Translations under genes and position numbers: made by a program | The notes under the pieces: model-generated | What the model was told of the DNA's origin: nothing | The model's database searches: none | Seen by the model: the letters and a program-made list of their open reading frames with translations, nothing else | In this document: positions 43,964-52,879 of the stretch, piece by piece | How positions within the stretch are numbered: the stretch's first letter is position 1 | Layout of the letters: the number at the start of each line of letters is the position of its first letter | Assembly: GCA_910583695.1 (NCBI GenBank) | Contig: CAJTZL010000005.1 | Location: forward strand, 22,759 to 86,758 | Direction of reading: 5' to 3' | From: an uncultured Oscillibacter sp. | GTDB taxonomy: Bacteria; Bacillota; Clostridia; Oscillospirales; Oscillospiraceae | Length of the DNA: 64,000 bases

Positions 43964-45154
43964 ATGGCAAGTTTGAATTTGAAGGGCATCACCAAAATAT
44001 ATCCTCACAGCGGCGGACAGAAAAAAGGCAAGAAAAAGGCCGGAGACACCGAGAAGAAAGTCAACCTCCAGGTGACCGCCGAGGGTGTCATTGCCGTCCA
44101 GGAGTTCAATCTGGATATCAAGGACAAGGAGTTCATCGTCCTCGTCGGCCCCTCCGGCTGCGGCAAGTCCACCACGCTGCGGATGGTTGCCGGCCTGGAG
44201 GAGATCTCCGGCGGCGAGCTGTACATCGACGGGAAGCTGATGAACGACGTGGAGCCGAAAAACCGGGACATCGCCATGGTGTTCCAGAGCTATGCCCTCT
44301 ATCCTCATATGACGGTTTACGAGAACATGGCTTTTCCCCTGAAGCTGCGGAAGGTGGACAAGGCGGAGATTGACCGCCGGGTCAAGGAGGCGGCGGAGAC
44401 CCTGGACATCACCCAGTACCTGGACCGCAAGCCCAAGGCCCTCTCCGGCGGCCAGCGCCAGCGGGTGGCCATTGGCCGGGCCATCGTCCGGGAGCCCAAG
44501 GTGCTTCTCATGGACGAGCCCCTCTCCAACCTGGACGCCAAGCTCCGCAACCAGATGCGCGCCGAGATCATCAAGCTGCGCCAGAAAATCAATACGACCT
44601 TTATCTATGTCACCCACGACCAAACGGAGGCCATGACCCTGGGCGACCGGATCGTCATCATGAAGGACGGCTTCATCCAGCAGATCGGCACCCCCCAGGA
44701 GGTCTTCGACCATCCGGCGAACCTGTTCGTGGCGGGCTTCATCGGAATGCCCCAGATGAACTTCTTCGACGCCAGGCTCCTCTGCGAGGGCGGCAAATAC
44801 TTCGTCAGCGTAGGCGGCTGCAAGGTGGAGCTGTCTGGCGACAAGCAGAAGAACCTGGCGGAGAAAAAGGTATCCGCCCAGGCCATGACCCTGGGCGTCC
44901 GGCCCAGCCACATGGTGCTGGCCAAGCAGCCCGGCAACACCCTGGCCGCCAAGGTGGAGGTTTCGGAAATGATGGGCAGCGAGGTCCATTTCCACGCCAA
45001 TGCCGAGGGCCGGGACGTGGTAGTGATTGTGCCCACCATGGACGCCACGGGAACCCACATCGACTCCTTCCACGCCGGGGACCAGATGAACCTGACCTTC
45101 AGCGGCAACGTGTGCCATGTCTTCGGCCAGGACGGAAAGAACCTGGAGTTTTGA
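43964..45154 (+). CDS. ABC transporter ATP-binding protein (MsmX/UgpC/MalK type)
   Basis: 396 residues from ATG 43964. Walker A GPSGCGKST, signature LSGGQRQRVAIGRA, Walker B LLMDEPLSNLDA, switch His VTHDQTEAM, then an OB-fold regulatory domain from about 265. An unusual Lys/Gly-rich insert (GGQKKGKKKAGDTEKK) lies at residues 17-33. No strong ribosome site; a stem-loop (43924-43950, GGCGAAGG/CCTTCGCC) ends 13 bases before the ATG and may reduce translation. Another hairpin (43810-43843) follows the isomerase gene. It probably energises the importer and perhaps others. Confidence 0.94.
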   Translation: MASLNLKGITKIYPHSGGQKKGKKKAGDTEKKVNLQVTAEGVIAVQEFNLDIKDKEFIVLVGPSGCGKSTTLRMVAGLEEISGGELYIDGKLMNDVEPKNRDIAMVFQSYALYPHMTVYENMAFPLKLRKVDKAEIDRRVKEAAETLDITQYLDRKPKALSGGQRQRVAIGRAIVREPKVLLMDEPLSNLDAKLRNQMRAEIIKLRQKINTTFIYVTHDQTEAMTLGDRIVIMKDGFIQQIGTPQEVFDHPANLFVAGFIGMPQMNFFDARLLCEGGKYFVSVGGCKVELSGDKQKNLAEKKVSAQAMTLGVRPSHMVLAKQPGNTLAAKVEVSEMMGSEVHFHANAEGRDVVVIVPTMDATGTHIDSFHAGDQMNLTFSGNVCHVFGQDGKNLEF

Positions 45155-45210
45155 CCATAGGGGCGCTTGACCGCCCACAGACGGTGTGATATACTCTGCC
45201 GCGTCAATGA

Positions 45211-45244
45211 TTCCCCCAGGCTGGCTCTCGTCCGCCTGGGGGAA
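45211..45244 (+). terminator. Stem-loop between ATPase and GH1 genes
   Basis: 11-bp perfect stem TTCCCCCAGGC / GCCTGGGGGAA with a 12-base loop, 57 bases after the ATPase stop; no T-run. Confidence 0.55.
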
Positions 45245-45289
45245 CTGGCAAATTGCGTTTATCTATATAACGAAGAAGGAGCTTGATCC

Positions 45290-46570
45290 ATGGGATTTCC
45301 AAAGGATTTTATTTGGGGCGCCGCTTCCGCCTCTTATCAGATTGAGGGCGCTGTGAAAGAGGACGGCCGGGGAGAAAGCATTTGGGACGTTTTCTCCCAC
45401 ACCCCCGGAAAGGTCAAATGGGGCGATACCGGCGACACGGCCGCCGACGCCTATCACCGCTGGCGGGACGACATCGCCATCATGAAGGAGATGGGCCTCC
45501 AGGCTTATCGATTCTCTATTGCCTGGCCCCGGGTAGACCCCAAAGGCGACGGGCATTGGAACCAGACGGGGCTGCACTGCTACAGTGAGTTGGTGGACGG
45601 CCTTCTGGAGGAGGGAATCCAGCCCTGGGTGACTTTGTTCCATTGGGACCTTCCCCAGGCATTGCAGCGGCAGGGCGGCTGGCAGAACCCGGAGACCGCC
45701 CGGCGCTTTGAGGCCTACGCGGAGAAAATGGCGGAGCTGTTTCGGGGCCGGGTGCGCCGGTGGTTCACTTTTAACGAGCCCCAGTGCTTCATAGGAATGG
45801 GCTATGGGACGGGAGAACACGCCCCGGGCCTGAAGCTGGACGACGACAGCCTCAGCGCCTGCTGGGAGACCTTCTGCCAGGCGCACTCTCTGGGACAGAA
45901 GGCTCTGCACCGGGCGGACGGCGGAAATCTGGTGGGTGTCGCCTCCACGGGGGCGGTCTGTTATCCCGCCAGTCAGGCTCCCGAAGACGTGGAGGCGGCC
46001 CGGCAGGGGACCTTTGCCCTTCCTCTGGGGCCCAGAACCTTCTCCCACACCCTGGCCCTGGATCCCCTGTGCCTGGGGGAAGAATACGAGAAGCCGGACT
46101 TCATCGGGCTCAACCTCTATCAGGGCGCACCCGTCCACGCGGGAGAAAACGGGCCGGAGACGCTTCCCTTCCCGGCGGGCTTCCCGCGGACCGCCCTGGG
46201 CTGGCCCATCACCCCGGAGGCCCTGGAGTGGGGCCCGCGGTTTTTAGCGGAACGCTACGGTCTGCCGCTGGTGGTCAGTGAAAACGGTCTGGCCTGTACG
46301 GACCGGGTCTTTCTGGACGGCGCCGTACACGATCCTCTGCGGATCGACTTCCTGACCCGGTATCTCCGGGCGCTGGAGCGCGCCATTGACCAGGGCACGA
46401 ATGTCCGGGGGTATTTCCAGTGGTCCCTGACGGATAACTTCGAGTGGGCGGAGGGCTATGACCCCCGCTTTGGCTTGGCCTATGTGGATTACGCCACAGG
46501 GGACCGGATGCTGAAGGACAGCGGGCGATGGTACCGAGATATCATCCGCTCCAACGGCGCGGACTTGTGA
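45290..46570 (+). CDS. Glycoside hydrolase family 1 beta-glucosidase
   Basis: 426 residues, GAAGGAG upstream of ATG. The (beta/alpha)8 barrel begins FPKDFIWGAASASYQIEGA. Acid/base Glu163 in TFNEP and nucleophile Glu331 in VVSENG are both present; FQWSLTDNFEW near the C-terminus is typical. Cytoplasmic, no signal. At 426 residues it is slightly shorter than many GH1 enzymes, the middle (about 225-265) being compact. Cleaves beta-linked glucosides or related disaccharides brought in by the importer. Confidence 0.95.
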   Translation: MGFPKDFIWGAASASYQIEGAVKEDGRGESIWDVFSHTPGKVKWGDTGDTAADAYHRWRDDIAIMKEMGLQAYRFSIAWPRVDPKGDGHWNQTGLHCYSELVDGLLEEGIQPWVTLFHWDLPQALQRQGGWQNPETARRFEAYAEKMAELFRGRVRRWFTFNEPQCFIGMGYGTGEHAPGLKLDDDSLSACWETFCQAHSLGQKALHRADGGNLVGVASTGAVCYPASQAPEDVEAARQGTFALPLGPRTFSHTLALDPLCLGEEYEKPDFIGLNLYQGAPVHAGENGPETLPFPAGFPRTALGWPITPEALEWGPRFLAERYGLPLVVSENGLACTDRVFLDGAVHDPLRIDFLTRYLRALERAIDQGTNVRGYFQWSLTDNFEWAEGYDPRFGLAYVDYATGDRMLKDSGRWYRDIIRSNGADL

Positions 46571-46589
46571 GAGGGCTTGTATCAATCCC

Positions 46590-46861
46590 CCTGACAGATC
46601 CAAGCGGGGAATGTTCGGGGCGCAGTTCTTGGCTGTGGTGACCACATAGCCTTCCGTCTCCCTTCAGGGCAGGGCGGACACTCGTTCTCAATTTTTGATG
46701 AGCTGGAGCCAGGTCTGCTGGGCGGCGTCCTCCGCCCGGTTGGGGCCTCCCAAGACCCGGAGGGCCACCGCGTAGATTTTCTTTTCATGAGCCTCAAAGA
46801 GCCGCGTGAACCGCCGCTGGTCCTCCTCGGTCTCCAGCATGGCGAGGCAGATCGCAAGCAT
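46590..46861 (-). pseudogene. ECF sigma factor remnant
   Basis: From ATG 46861: MLAICLAMLETEEDQRRFTR, then AVALRVLGGPNRAEDAAQQT, the sigma region 2 of a family common in Oscillospiraceae. It stops at 46688 after LIKN. Beyond the stop another frame still reads VVTTAKNCAPNI, the next conserved part, then fades at about 46590. Region 4 is gone. It lies between the sugar locus and a mobile element. Confidence 0.75.
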
Positions 46862-47023
46862 AAGAGCTCTCCTCCTTTTCGGTTGAATTGGCGCCGGTTC
46901 ACTTAGTAAACGGCGGGGGAGGGGGAAGTACCACAGCCTGGGAGAAATTTTTTTGCCGTTCAGGAGCGCAGGGGCTGGACAGCTCAAAAACTACGCCGCT
47001 ATAAACAAAGAATCGTCCTGCGC

Positions 47024-48099
47024 TCAGAACTCTTCAAACCGACGCCTCAACTCCTCATCCGTCAGCTCCCCACGCTCAGAGCGATCCAGCAGCTCCTGGG
47101 CCTCTGCCACAGCGGCGTTCCACTCATCCACGCTGATCTTCCCTCGCTGCTTTCGGGCCTTCAAGCGGTTGTAAATCCGGTCATACTCCTTCCGGGCCGG
47201 AGTGCGGTTCGCTTTTCCAAGAGCCTCCTTACGGTGAGCGCCCACCTTCCGGCAGGTGCGCTCCAGCTCGCCGGGAGCGACGTTGTTGCAGTAGCACGTG
47301 TTGTACCCGGCGGTCAGCAGGAAGTACCGTCCGCAGTTGTGGCACTGCCTTGGCGCGTTGCCCAGGGCCAGGCCCCGATAAAACTCTGTCCGTAAAAAGT
47401 CCGCCAGGCTGTTGAACGTCGACTTCTCCGCCACGAAGACCCTGCCCTCCTCAGTAGGATGCATCATGGGTACGAAGTCTACCTCCAAAGGAAAGCTCTG
47501 CTCAAACTCATCGTTGAAAATGTGCGCACCGATAGAAAGCATATCGGAGTAGAAGCGGGAGTATGCCTGGGCGTAGGCGTCGCTGGTCCTCCGCTTCAGC
47601 GGCTCGAAATACGTCCTCGTCATCTCCATGATCTGTAGGCGGAAGGTGCGGATAGAATCTGCGAAGCAGGCGAGCCCAGCCATCATCCCCTGATATATGG
47701 CGTACCCTTCGGAAGATGGGTCCCGCACCTGCGCCCATTTCTCCCTGTCCGCCATGAGCCGCCGGAAGGTATGGAAGCAGCACGCCTTATCCATTTTCAG
47801 ATCACGGTAGACCGACAAAGCAAATATGAGTTCCCAGACAGCGTTCAGCCGTTCCTGCGCAAGGGCGGCGGCGCTGTCTGTTTTTTCTGTGGGCAGCTTC
47901 CGAGCGGCGGGGATGAACAGTCTGACCCGCCGGTCGATCTCGTCCAGGATCGACTCGTCCAGATTCATGACGTCGACGCAGCACTGTCCTATGGAGTAGT
48001 CCTTCTTGCCCGCGAACACCCGGTCGCCGTAGAAGAATACGGTGAACTGGTCGTAGTGTAGGTGTAGTCCAGTTCGATGCGCAGCTGTTCCTCTGCCAT
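47024..48099 (-). pseudogene. DUF6076-type protein, copy 1, frameshifted near its start
   Basis: 331 residues are readable from a GTG at 48019, homologous through its length to the intact copy at 61943-62989 (shared IDRRV, EKTDSAA, AQERLNAVW, CHNCGRYFLLTA, YNTCYCNN, RTCRKVGAH, RLKARKQRGKIS). The four Cys/His groups in CHNCGRYF...CYCNN...C suggest a zinc site. The expected start (ATG 48099, MAEEQLRIELDY) is followed by a one-base shift before DQFTVFFYGDRV, so either it is broken or a weak internal start is used. The family is abundant on clostridial mobilizable elements; function unknown. Confidence 0.72.
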
Positions 48100-48237
48100 G
48101 ACTGTTTTCCTCCTGTATCCGATAGAGATTTGGGATTTGCCTGTTCTGGCCCAGAGCTATTGAAAACCGCGGCTCGTAGTGTTACCCTCATCGTATCAGA
48201 TGGATAAATAAAAAGCAATCACAGGGAGGTGACAGAG

Positions 48238-48447
48238 ATGAAAGAATCTGTCTACAAGAGCTACGAGGAACTGCCGCTATTTCTCAACGCAAGGATAGTG
48301 GCGCAGGTGTTGGGTATCGCTCCATCCAGCGCCTACGAGCTGATGCATGAATCAAATTTCCCCGTCTTGAAAGTTGGCAGCAGGATGGTGGTGCCCAAGG
48401 AGAAGTTCATCCAGTGGATGGAGCGGAACACGGGAGGTGACAGCTGA
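48238..48447 (+). CDS. Excisionase-like helix-turn-helix protein, copy 1
   Basis: 69 residues from ATG 48238, GGGAGGT upstream. MerR/Xis-like winged HTH: LPLFLNARIVAQVLGIAPSS, AYELMHE, FPVLKVGSRMVVPKEKFIQW. Divergent from the DUF6076 gene across 138 bases and coupled (one-base overlap) to the next gene. Nearly the same protein is encoded at 63129-63341. Such proteins bind DNA as recombination directionality factors or copy regulators. Confidence 0.85.
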   Translation: MKESVYKSYEELPLFLNARIVAQVLGIAPSSAYELMHESNFPVLKVGSRMVVPKEKFIQWMERNTGGDS

Positions 48448-48872
48448 TGCTCTGGCAGTACACAAAACGAGATGCGGTCAAGAACTTTTTCCCTCTGCCC
48501 AACGAGATTTTTTCTCTGGGTCTGTCCTCCGGCGCGCTGGCGGTCTACTCCTACCTGCTCTACTGTGAGGACCGCAAGACCTACCAGTGCTATCCGAGCT
48601 GCCGTTCCATCGGCAAGGCCGTCCACATGAGCGTCAACACCGTGCGGAAGTATATTGCGGAGCTAGAGGGCCGAGGGCTAATCATCACAGAGCCAACGTC
48701 CATCATCACAAGAGATGGCCGCAAGCACAACGGTACTCTGCGCTACACCATCCTGCCGATCCAAAACGCAGTGGACCTCTACAACCAACGACAACTCTGG
48801 CGGCTGGAGGAAACAGTTGAGCAGATGCGTGTCAGCAAGAAGCTGGAGGGTAATGATGAACACCCAGCGTGA
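48447..48872 (+). CDS. HTH protein, probable replication/partition regulator, copy 1
   Basis: 141 residues, start overlapping the previous stop (TGATG). Contains PLPNEIFSLGLSSGALAVYS, then a helix-turn-helix CRSIGKAVHMSVNTVRKYIA and GLIITEPTSIITRDGRKHNG, the winged-helix pattern of phage/plasmid initiators in clostridial elements. Homologous to 63338-63772. Initiator or regulator role inferred. Confidence 0.8.
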   Translation: MLWQYTKRDAVKNFFPLPNEIFSLGLSSGALAVYSYLLYCEDRKTYQCYPSCRSIGKAVHMSVNTVRKYIAELEGRGLIITEPTSIITRDGRKHNGTLRYTILPIQNAVDLYNQRQLWRLEETVEQMRVSKKLEGNDEHPA

Positions 48873-48960
48873 GCGCCTGTGATCCGCCGTGTGCGATTTG
48901 TCCATCAAGGGCAGGGCAGAACCCCTGGGGGAAGTTCCGCACCAAAACACGGCGATTTAC

Positions 48961-49058
48961 GAGAGACGAAAGGAAAGCGAGAGACGAAAGGAAAGCAGGA
49001 GAAAGCCCCGGCGCTTTCCGTGCGCCAGGGCGGGTACTTCTGCCCGCAGTGCGGGCAG
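48961..49058. repeat. Tandem 18-bp repeat plus hairpin, candidate oriT
   Basis: GAGAGACGAAAGGAAAGC occurs twice head-to-tail at 48961-48996. At 49040-49058 CTGCCCGC and GCGGGCAG form an 8-bp stem with a 3-base loop. They lie 140-230 bases before the relaxosome gene, the expected position of oriT. Confidence 0.45.
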
Positions 49059-49193
49059 TTGCGGGGACGGGAGCCGACGCTTTTTTGACGGATGGGAGAA
49101 CCGATTGACGCTGATATTTTCGGAAGTGCCCTTAAATCCCATTGTTGGTGGCTTCCGCATGACGCTAATTCAAAATAAGGAGGAAATTTCGGT

Positions 49194-49616
49194 ATGAACG
49201 GAGAAAAAACACGGCACACTGTCTGGCTTACCTCGGGCGCATGGAGCCAGGTGGAAGATAGCTATACAAAGGACAACTGCACCACGAAAAATGAGTATAT
49301 CGAAAAGGCGATCCGGTTCTATACCGGCTACCTGAATACACAAAATGCCGCCAGCTATCTCCCGCGTGTCCTTGCGGATGTGCTGGACGGCAAGCTGGGC
49401 GCTCTGGGTATGCGGATCGGCAAGCTGCTGTTCAAGCTGGCCGTGGAGCAGGATATGATCGCAAATATCACGGCGGCGGTGAATGAGGTCCACCTGGATG
49501 ACGTGGAACGTCTGCGGGCGCGGTGCATCAGAGAAATTCGACAGACCAATGGTGTGATCAATCTTGAGGACGCCGTCAGGTACCAGAATGGGTGGGATGA
49601 TCAATGGTCAGGCTGA
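49194..49616 (+). CDS. Relaxosome accessory protein (ribbon-helix-helix-like)
   Basis: 140 residues from ATG 49194 with AAGGAGG upstream. N-terminal TRHTVWLTSGAWSQVEDSY followed by CTTKNEYIEKAIRFYTGYL resembles a ribbon-helix-helix DNA-binding domain; the rest is helical. Overlaps the relaxase gene by 13 bases, which fixes its role as a partner that binds oriT. The sequence is not closely like the MobC at 12952-13260. Confidence 0.78.
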   Translation: MNGEKTRHTVWLTSGAWSQVEDSYTKDNCTTKNEYIEKAIRFYTGYLNTQNAASYLPRVLADVLDGKLGALGMRIGKLLFKLAVEQDMIANITAAVNEVHLDDVERLRARCIREIRQTNGVINLEDAVRYQNGWDDQWSG

Positions 49617-50701
49617 TTCAGAAAAGCGGTTACATCAAGTCCGGCGGCGCCTCCGGGTATATGAAGTATATCGCCACACGCGAACGTGTAGAGCGACTGG
49701 AGGGGAGTGGCCCGGTGACAAAGGGCCAGCGGCAGCTCATCGAAAATCTGCTTCGGGATTTTCCTGACGCCACTGAACTGGAAGAGTACAGTGACTATCA
49801 CTCAGCACCGACCACCCGCAATGCCTCCTGGTTGATCTCTGCGGTGCTGGACGCCAACGCCCACAAGCTCACTGATAGAGACGGCTATATGCGGTACATC
49901 GCCACCCGGCCCCGCGTGGAGCGTCATGGTGAGCACGGTCTGTTCAGCAACCGGCCAGTATCACTGGACGCCGCACTCAAAGAAGTCGAGACGCACACCG
50001 GAAACGTGTGGACGTTTATCTGGTCCCTGCGGCGGGAGGACGCAGCCCGGCTTGGCTATGACTGCGCGGAAAGCTGGCGGAAGTTGATCAAGGCTCATCA
50101 AGTTGAGATAGCGGAGGCAATGAAAATTCCGTCGGACCAGCTGCGCTGGTGCGCCGCGTTCCACGACGAAGGCCACCACCCTCATGTCCACGCCATGGTC
50201 TGGTCTGCCGATCCAAGTCAGGGCCGATTGACCAAAGAGGGCGTCAAGATGATTCGCTCCAAACTCACAAACGATATTTTCCGGGATGAGATGTACACGC
50301 TCTATCAGGAGAAGGACGTCTCCTACAAGGACTTGGTCAGCGCAGCTCGTCGGTCTATGAGAGAGCTGATAGAGAAGATACGGACAGGCTTGTTCGCGGC
50401 GGGAGGCCGCAGAACAAACGCGCGGCCTGTCCAAGTATCACGCGCCCGGCGGACGGAGTTGCCGGGGGGGGGTGATACGCAGGGCAGGGCAGACGCCCGG
50501 AGCGAGGCCCCCGCTCCCGCTCCGCATTTGCCCCGGCACGTCGCCGCCTTTGGCGGCAAGCGTTTGGGGTGCAGCAGTTTGCGCTTGCGCGTGTACCGCC
50601 TGGGGTCCGTGCGCGGTTTACCGCGCGGGACCGACAGGCGGGACAGCGGGGCGCAAATGCTGAACGGGATAGGTTTTGGTATGCAGGAAAACAAGATTTG
50701 A
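49604..50701 (+). CDS. MobP-type relaxase, C-terminally truncated
   Basis: 365 residues. It would nick oriT and pilot the strand in conjugative mobilization. N-terminal segment KSGYIKSGGASGYMKYIATR, central YMRYIATRPRVERHGEHGLF, and the metal-binding HDEGHHPHVHAMVW (three-His signature of relaxases). From about residue 260 (IEKIRTGLF) onward the sequence turns into Arg/Gly/Pro-rich nonsense without family character, so the true C-terminal part has been replaced by a deletion junction near 50390. Mobilization from this copy is doubtful. Confidence 0.85.
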   Translation: MVRLIQKSGYIKSGGASGYMKYIATRERVERLEGSGPVTKGQRQLIENLLRDFPDATELEEYSDYHSAPTTRNASWLISAVLDANAHKLTDRDGYMRYIATRPRVERHGEHGLFSNRPVSLDAALKEVETHTGNVWTFIWSLRREDAARLGYDCAESWRKLIKAHQVEIAEAMKIPSDQLRWCAAFHDEGHHPHVHAMVWSADPSQGRLTKEGVKMIRSKLTNDIFRDEMYTLYQEKDVSYKDLVSAARRSMRELIEKIRTGLFAAGGRRTNARPVQVSRARRTELPGGGDTQGRADARSEAPAPAPHLPRHVAAFGGKRLGCSSLRLRVYRLGSVRGLPRGTDRRDSGAQMLNGIGFGMQENKI

Positions 50702-50866
50702 TTTGTCAAAATGGGGCGGGGTCTGCCAACGGGCAAAAAAAGAAAGCCCACGGGCATGACGCGCGGGGCGCGTCATGTTCGCGGGCTGGTGACGAGCAGT
50801 GCCGGGGGCGCTGGCTGTCGGTGTATTATAGGGCGGGGCTGCTTTCGTTTCTTTAAGTGAGGCCGG

Positions 50867-51000
50867 GGTCTCCCGGACATTTCGAGACGATGATCGACCC
50901 CAGATGCGACTGCATCGGTGTGGGCGTGACCCAGTACAACGGCATCACCTATTGCTATATGTTCGTCGGGATACCCAACAGCGTCAACTTCTATGCGTAA
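50867..51000 (+). pseudogene. CAP/SCP-domain protein, C-terminal fragment
   Basis: 44 codons reading SPGHFETMIDPR, IGVGVTQYNGITYCYMF and ending NSVNFYA before TAA. SPGH...M...IGVG is the last conserved block of bacterial CAP-family secreted proteins. No start; the rest was lost at the same junction zone as the relaxase tail. Confidence 0.7.
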
Positions 51001-51016
51001 CCAAATAGCAACATGG

Positions 51017-51049
51017 AAGGGCCGTCCAAGAAACTGGATGGCCCTCCTT
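51017..51049 (+). terminator. Intrinsic terminator
   Basis: AGGGCCGTCC pairs with GGATGGCCCT (one G-U) across 8 bases, followed by CCTTC, just after the CAP fragment. Confidence 0.6.
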
Positions 51050-51156
51050 CGTGACGGCAGAAAACAGAGTGCCGGCAGAAAAATATAACGACGGGGAGTA
51101 CAAATTTACTGCTCAAATTTTGCATACCAGAAAACAAGGAATAAAGGGGGGCTACA

Positions 51157-51360
51157 TCAGCGGCGATATCCCCCCAAACACATCTGGTCAATTTCGGCCT
51201 GAACCACCGTCATCTGCGCTTGAATATTTTTCTGTGCCTCCTCGTTATGGTGCTGCATCGCCAGCAACAGACGCATATTGAGGGAGTACAACTCATCTTT
51301 TAAGGTATTCAGCGTAACTCCCCGGCTGACGGGCACGGTTTTGGACTGATAGTCACTCAT
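51157..51360 (-). CDS. Small helical hypothetical protein
   Basis: 67 residues from ATG 51360 with a strong AGGAGG ten bases upstream. A conserved-looking helical core (LNTLKDELYSLNMRLLLAMQ, AQKNIQAQMTVVQAEIDQM) suggests a coiled-coil dimer. No family recognised. It lies just downstream of the GldA/F/G-like operon on the same strand, separated by about 120 bases, and might be its last member. Confidence 0.55.
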   Translation of the reverse strand: MSDYQSKTVPVSRGVTLNTLKDELYSLNMRLLLAMQHHNEEAQKNIQAQMTVVQAEIDQMCLGGYRR

Positions 51361-51478
51361 AGGTAATTCCTCCTAAAAATAAGGCCCGTACAGTATGACG
51401 GCAGCCTCCGCAGCTGAAATATGTTTCCCTTTGGGGCCAGCACCGCATTTTTGCGGCACTGACCCCATTTTGTTTGTC

Positions 51479-52879
51479 TCAGTCCAGCACAATGGTGTGA
51501 ACCGCTTCAATCAGATCAACCACGGCGGTGCGATCCACTAGGGACACGCTCTCGCCGTCCACCACAGCGAGGCAGCGGCTTCCATCATAGCGGTACAATT
51601 TGATTTCAACCTGGGGAAAGCTCTCGTTATCCAAGTGAACGGTCAGACTGACTTCTTCCCTTTCAGTGGGCCGCTCATCGGTAAACTCGTCTGCGGTCAA
51701 GGCTTCCAGTGCCGATTGAAGATCGGCAATTTCCAATTCCTCCTCCTGATAGGCCCAGATGTGTTCCTCTCCATCCTTTTCGGAGGTGAGTGTATAGCTG
51801 TTTCCTTCCAGAGAGATGTCGATCTGCTGAACATCGGAGAAATCCGCCCATATCACTTCGGGATGCCGGAGGTCATTGTAAGACATTGCCGCCAGCGTTT
51901 TGTAGCTGCTGGAGGAAATCTTGTAGACAATTTGCGATTCCCCAACCCGGACATATGCTGAGATTTCGGCCTCCTGGTCCTCGTCCTCCGCTTCTTCGGC
52001 GGCTTTGACATCCTCCGGGTCCGGACTGACATAGAGGACAAAGGTATCCGCAATTTCTTCGCCATCTTCCCCTTCCGTGGTGTAATCCACGGTGATTGTC
52101 AATTCGGGGGCATCCAGACCATGTGTCTGCAACTCCTCATCCGTTACGTTATATGACACGTAATTGACTGGATTCAGATTGGTGATGCTCCGCAAATAGC
52201 TGTCCACTTTGGAGGTGTCCAGCGGCAGATTTTTGCCGTTTCGTTGGGTGAAATAAACATCATCGGTGCAGTAGGTGTCTGTACTGTCCTCCTGGTAGGT
52301 AATGCTGTATGTCTCTGTCCCCACAAACTGAATTTTGGTCACATGGTCAAAGGAAGGGATTTCATCGTGGTCGATCATGTCGCTGAGAACAGCGTCATAC
52401 TCGTCCAGCGGGTCATGCTTGACCAGATAGACGTTCCCGTCCCCGATGGAGACATACCGCTGTGAGTCCATCTTGCTGTAGTCCCCCAGCTTGACCTCGT
52501 AGGTCTGATCTGCGGTGGACAGGCTAATCGTGCAGACAGGTTCATCCAGGCCGTACTGTCCAAAGTCTTCCACATCCTCAATGGTAAAGGCCGCGCCGAA
52601 GGATTGAAACTGCTCCAGCAGCTCATTAATTTTTTCCTTGCTTACAGGAAAATTCTCATCCTCGTCATAGAGCCAGGTTTCATCCTTATGGAACGCCAGC
52701 GCTTCCTCGTTGTACTCCCATGAGAGGGCTTCCACCGATTCGCTGGGCAGCTCCAGAATGATCTCCCCAGTTTCCTTGATCTGCTCCGTCCGCTCCTCCA
52801 TCTGCATGACCACAAAGGTGGCGGCACAGGCCACAGCTAGAATTCCCAGCAGGATATAGAGCTTTTTAGACCGGTTCAT
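51479..52879 (-). CDS. DUF4340-domain membrane-anchored protein
   Basis: 466 residues. One N-terminal transmembrane helix (KLYILLGILAVACAATFVVM) then a large extracytoplasmic part made of repeated DUF4340-type units (VEALSWEYNEEALAFHKDET and TICLS-like CTISLSTADQTYEVKLGDYS), very acidic. Starts inside the end of the GldG-like gene (14-base overlap). DUF4340 proteins accompany GldG-type auxiliary transport proteins; the complex probably exports or assembles an envelope component. Substrate unknown. Confidence 0.85.
   Translation of the reverse strand: MNRSKKLYILLGILAVACAATFVVMQMEERTEQIKETGEIILELPSESVEALSWEYNEEALAFHKDETWLYDEDENFPVSKEKINELLEQFQSFGAAFTIEDVEDFGQYGLDEPVCTISLSTADQTYEVKLGDYSKMDSQRYVSIGDGNVYLVKHDPLDEYDAVLSDMIDHDEIPSFDHVTKIQFVGTETYSITYQEDSTDTYCTDDVYFTQRNGKNLPLDTSKVDSYLRSITNLNPVNYVSYNVTDEELQTHGLDAPELTITVDYTTEGEDGEEIADTFVLYVSPDPEDVKAAEEAEDEDQEAEISAYVRVGESQIVYKISSSSYKTLAAMSYNDLRHPEVIWADFSDVQQIDISLEGNSYTLTSEKDGEEHIWAYQEEELEIADLQSALEALTADEFTDERPTEREEVSLTVHLDNESFPQVEIKLYRYDGSRCLAVVDGESVSLVDRTAVVDLIEAVHTIVLD

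Noticed and set aside
42254..45178. 974-codon open frame on the minus strand
   Set aside because: Antisense to the isomerase and ATPase genes, spanning two real genes and the gap between them; no ribosome site or recognised domain.
48961..48996. Two tandem 18-bp repeats considered as a CRISPR array
   Set aside because: Only two units, no spacers between them, no cas genes; position before a relaxosome gene fits oriT better.
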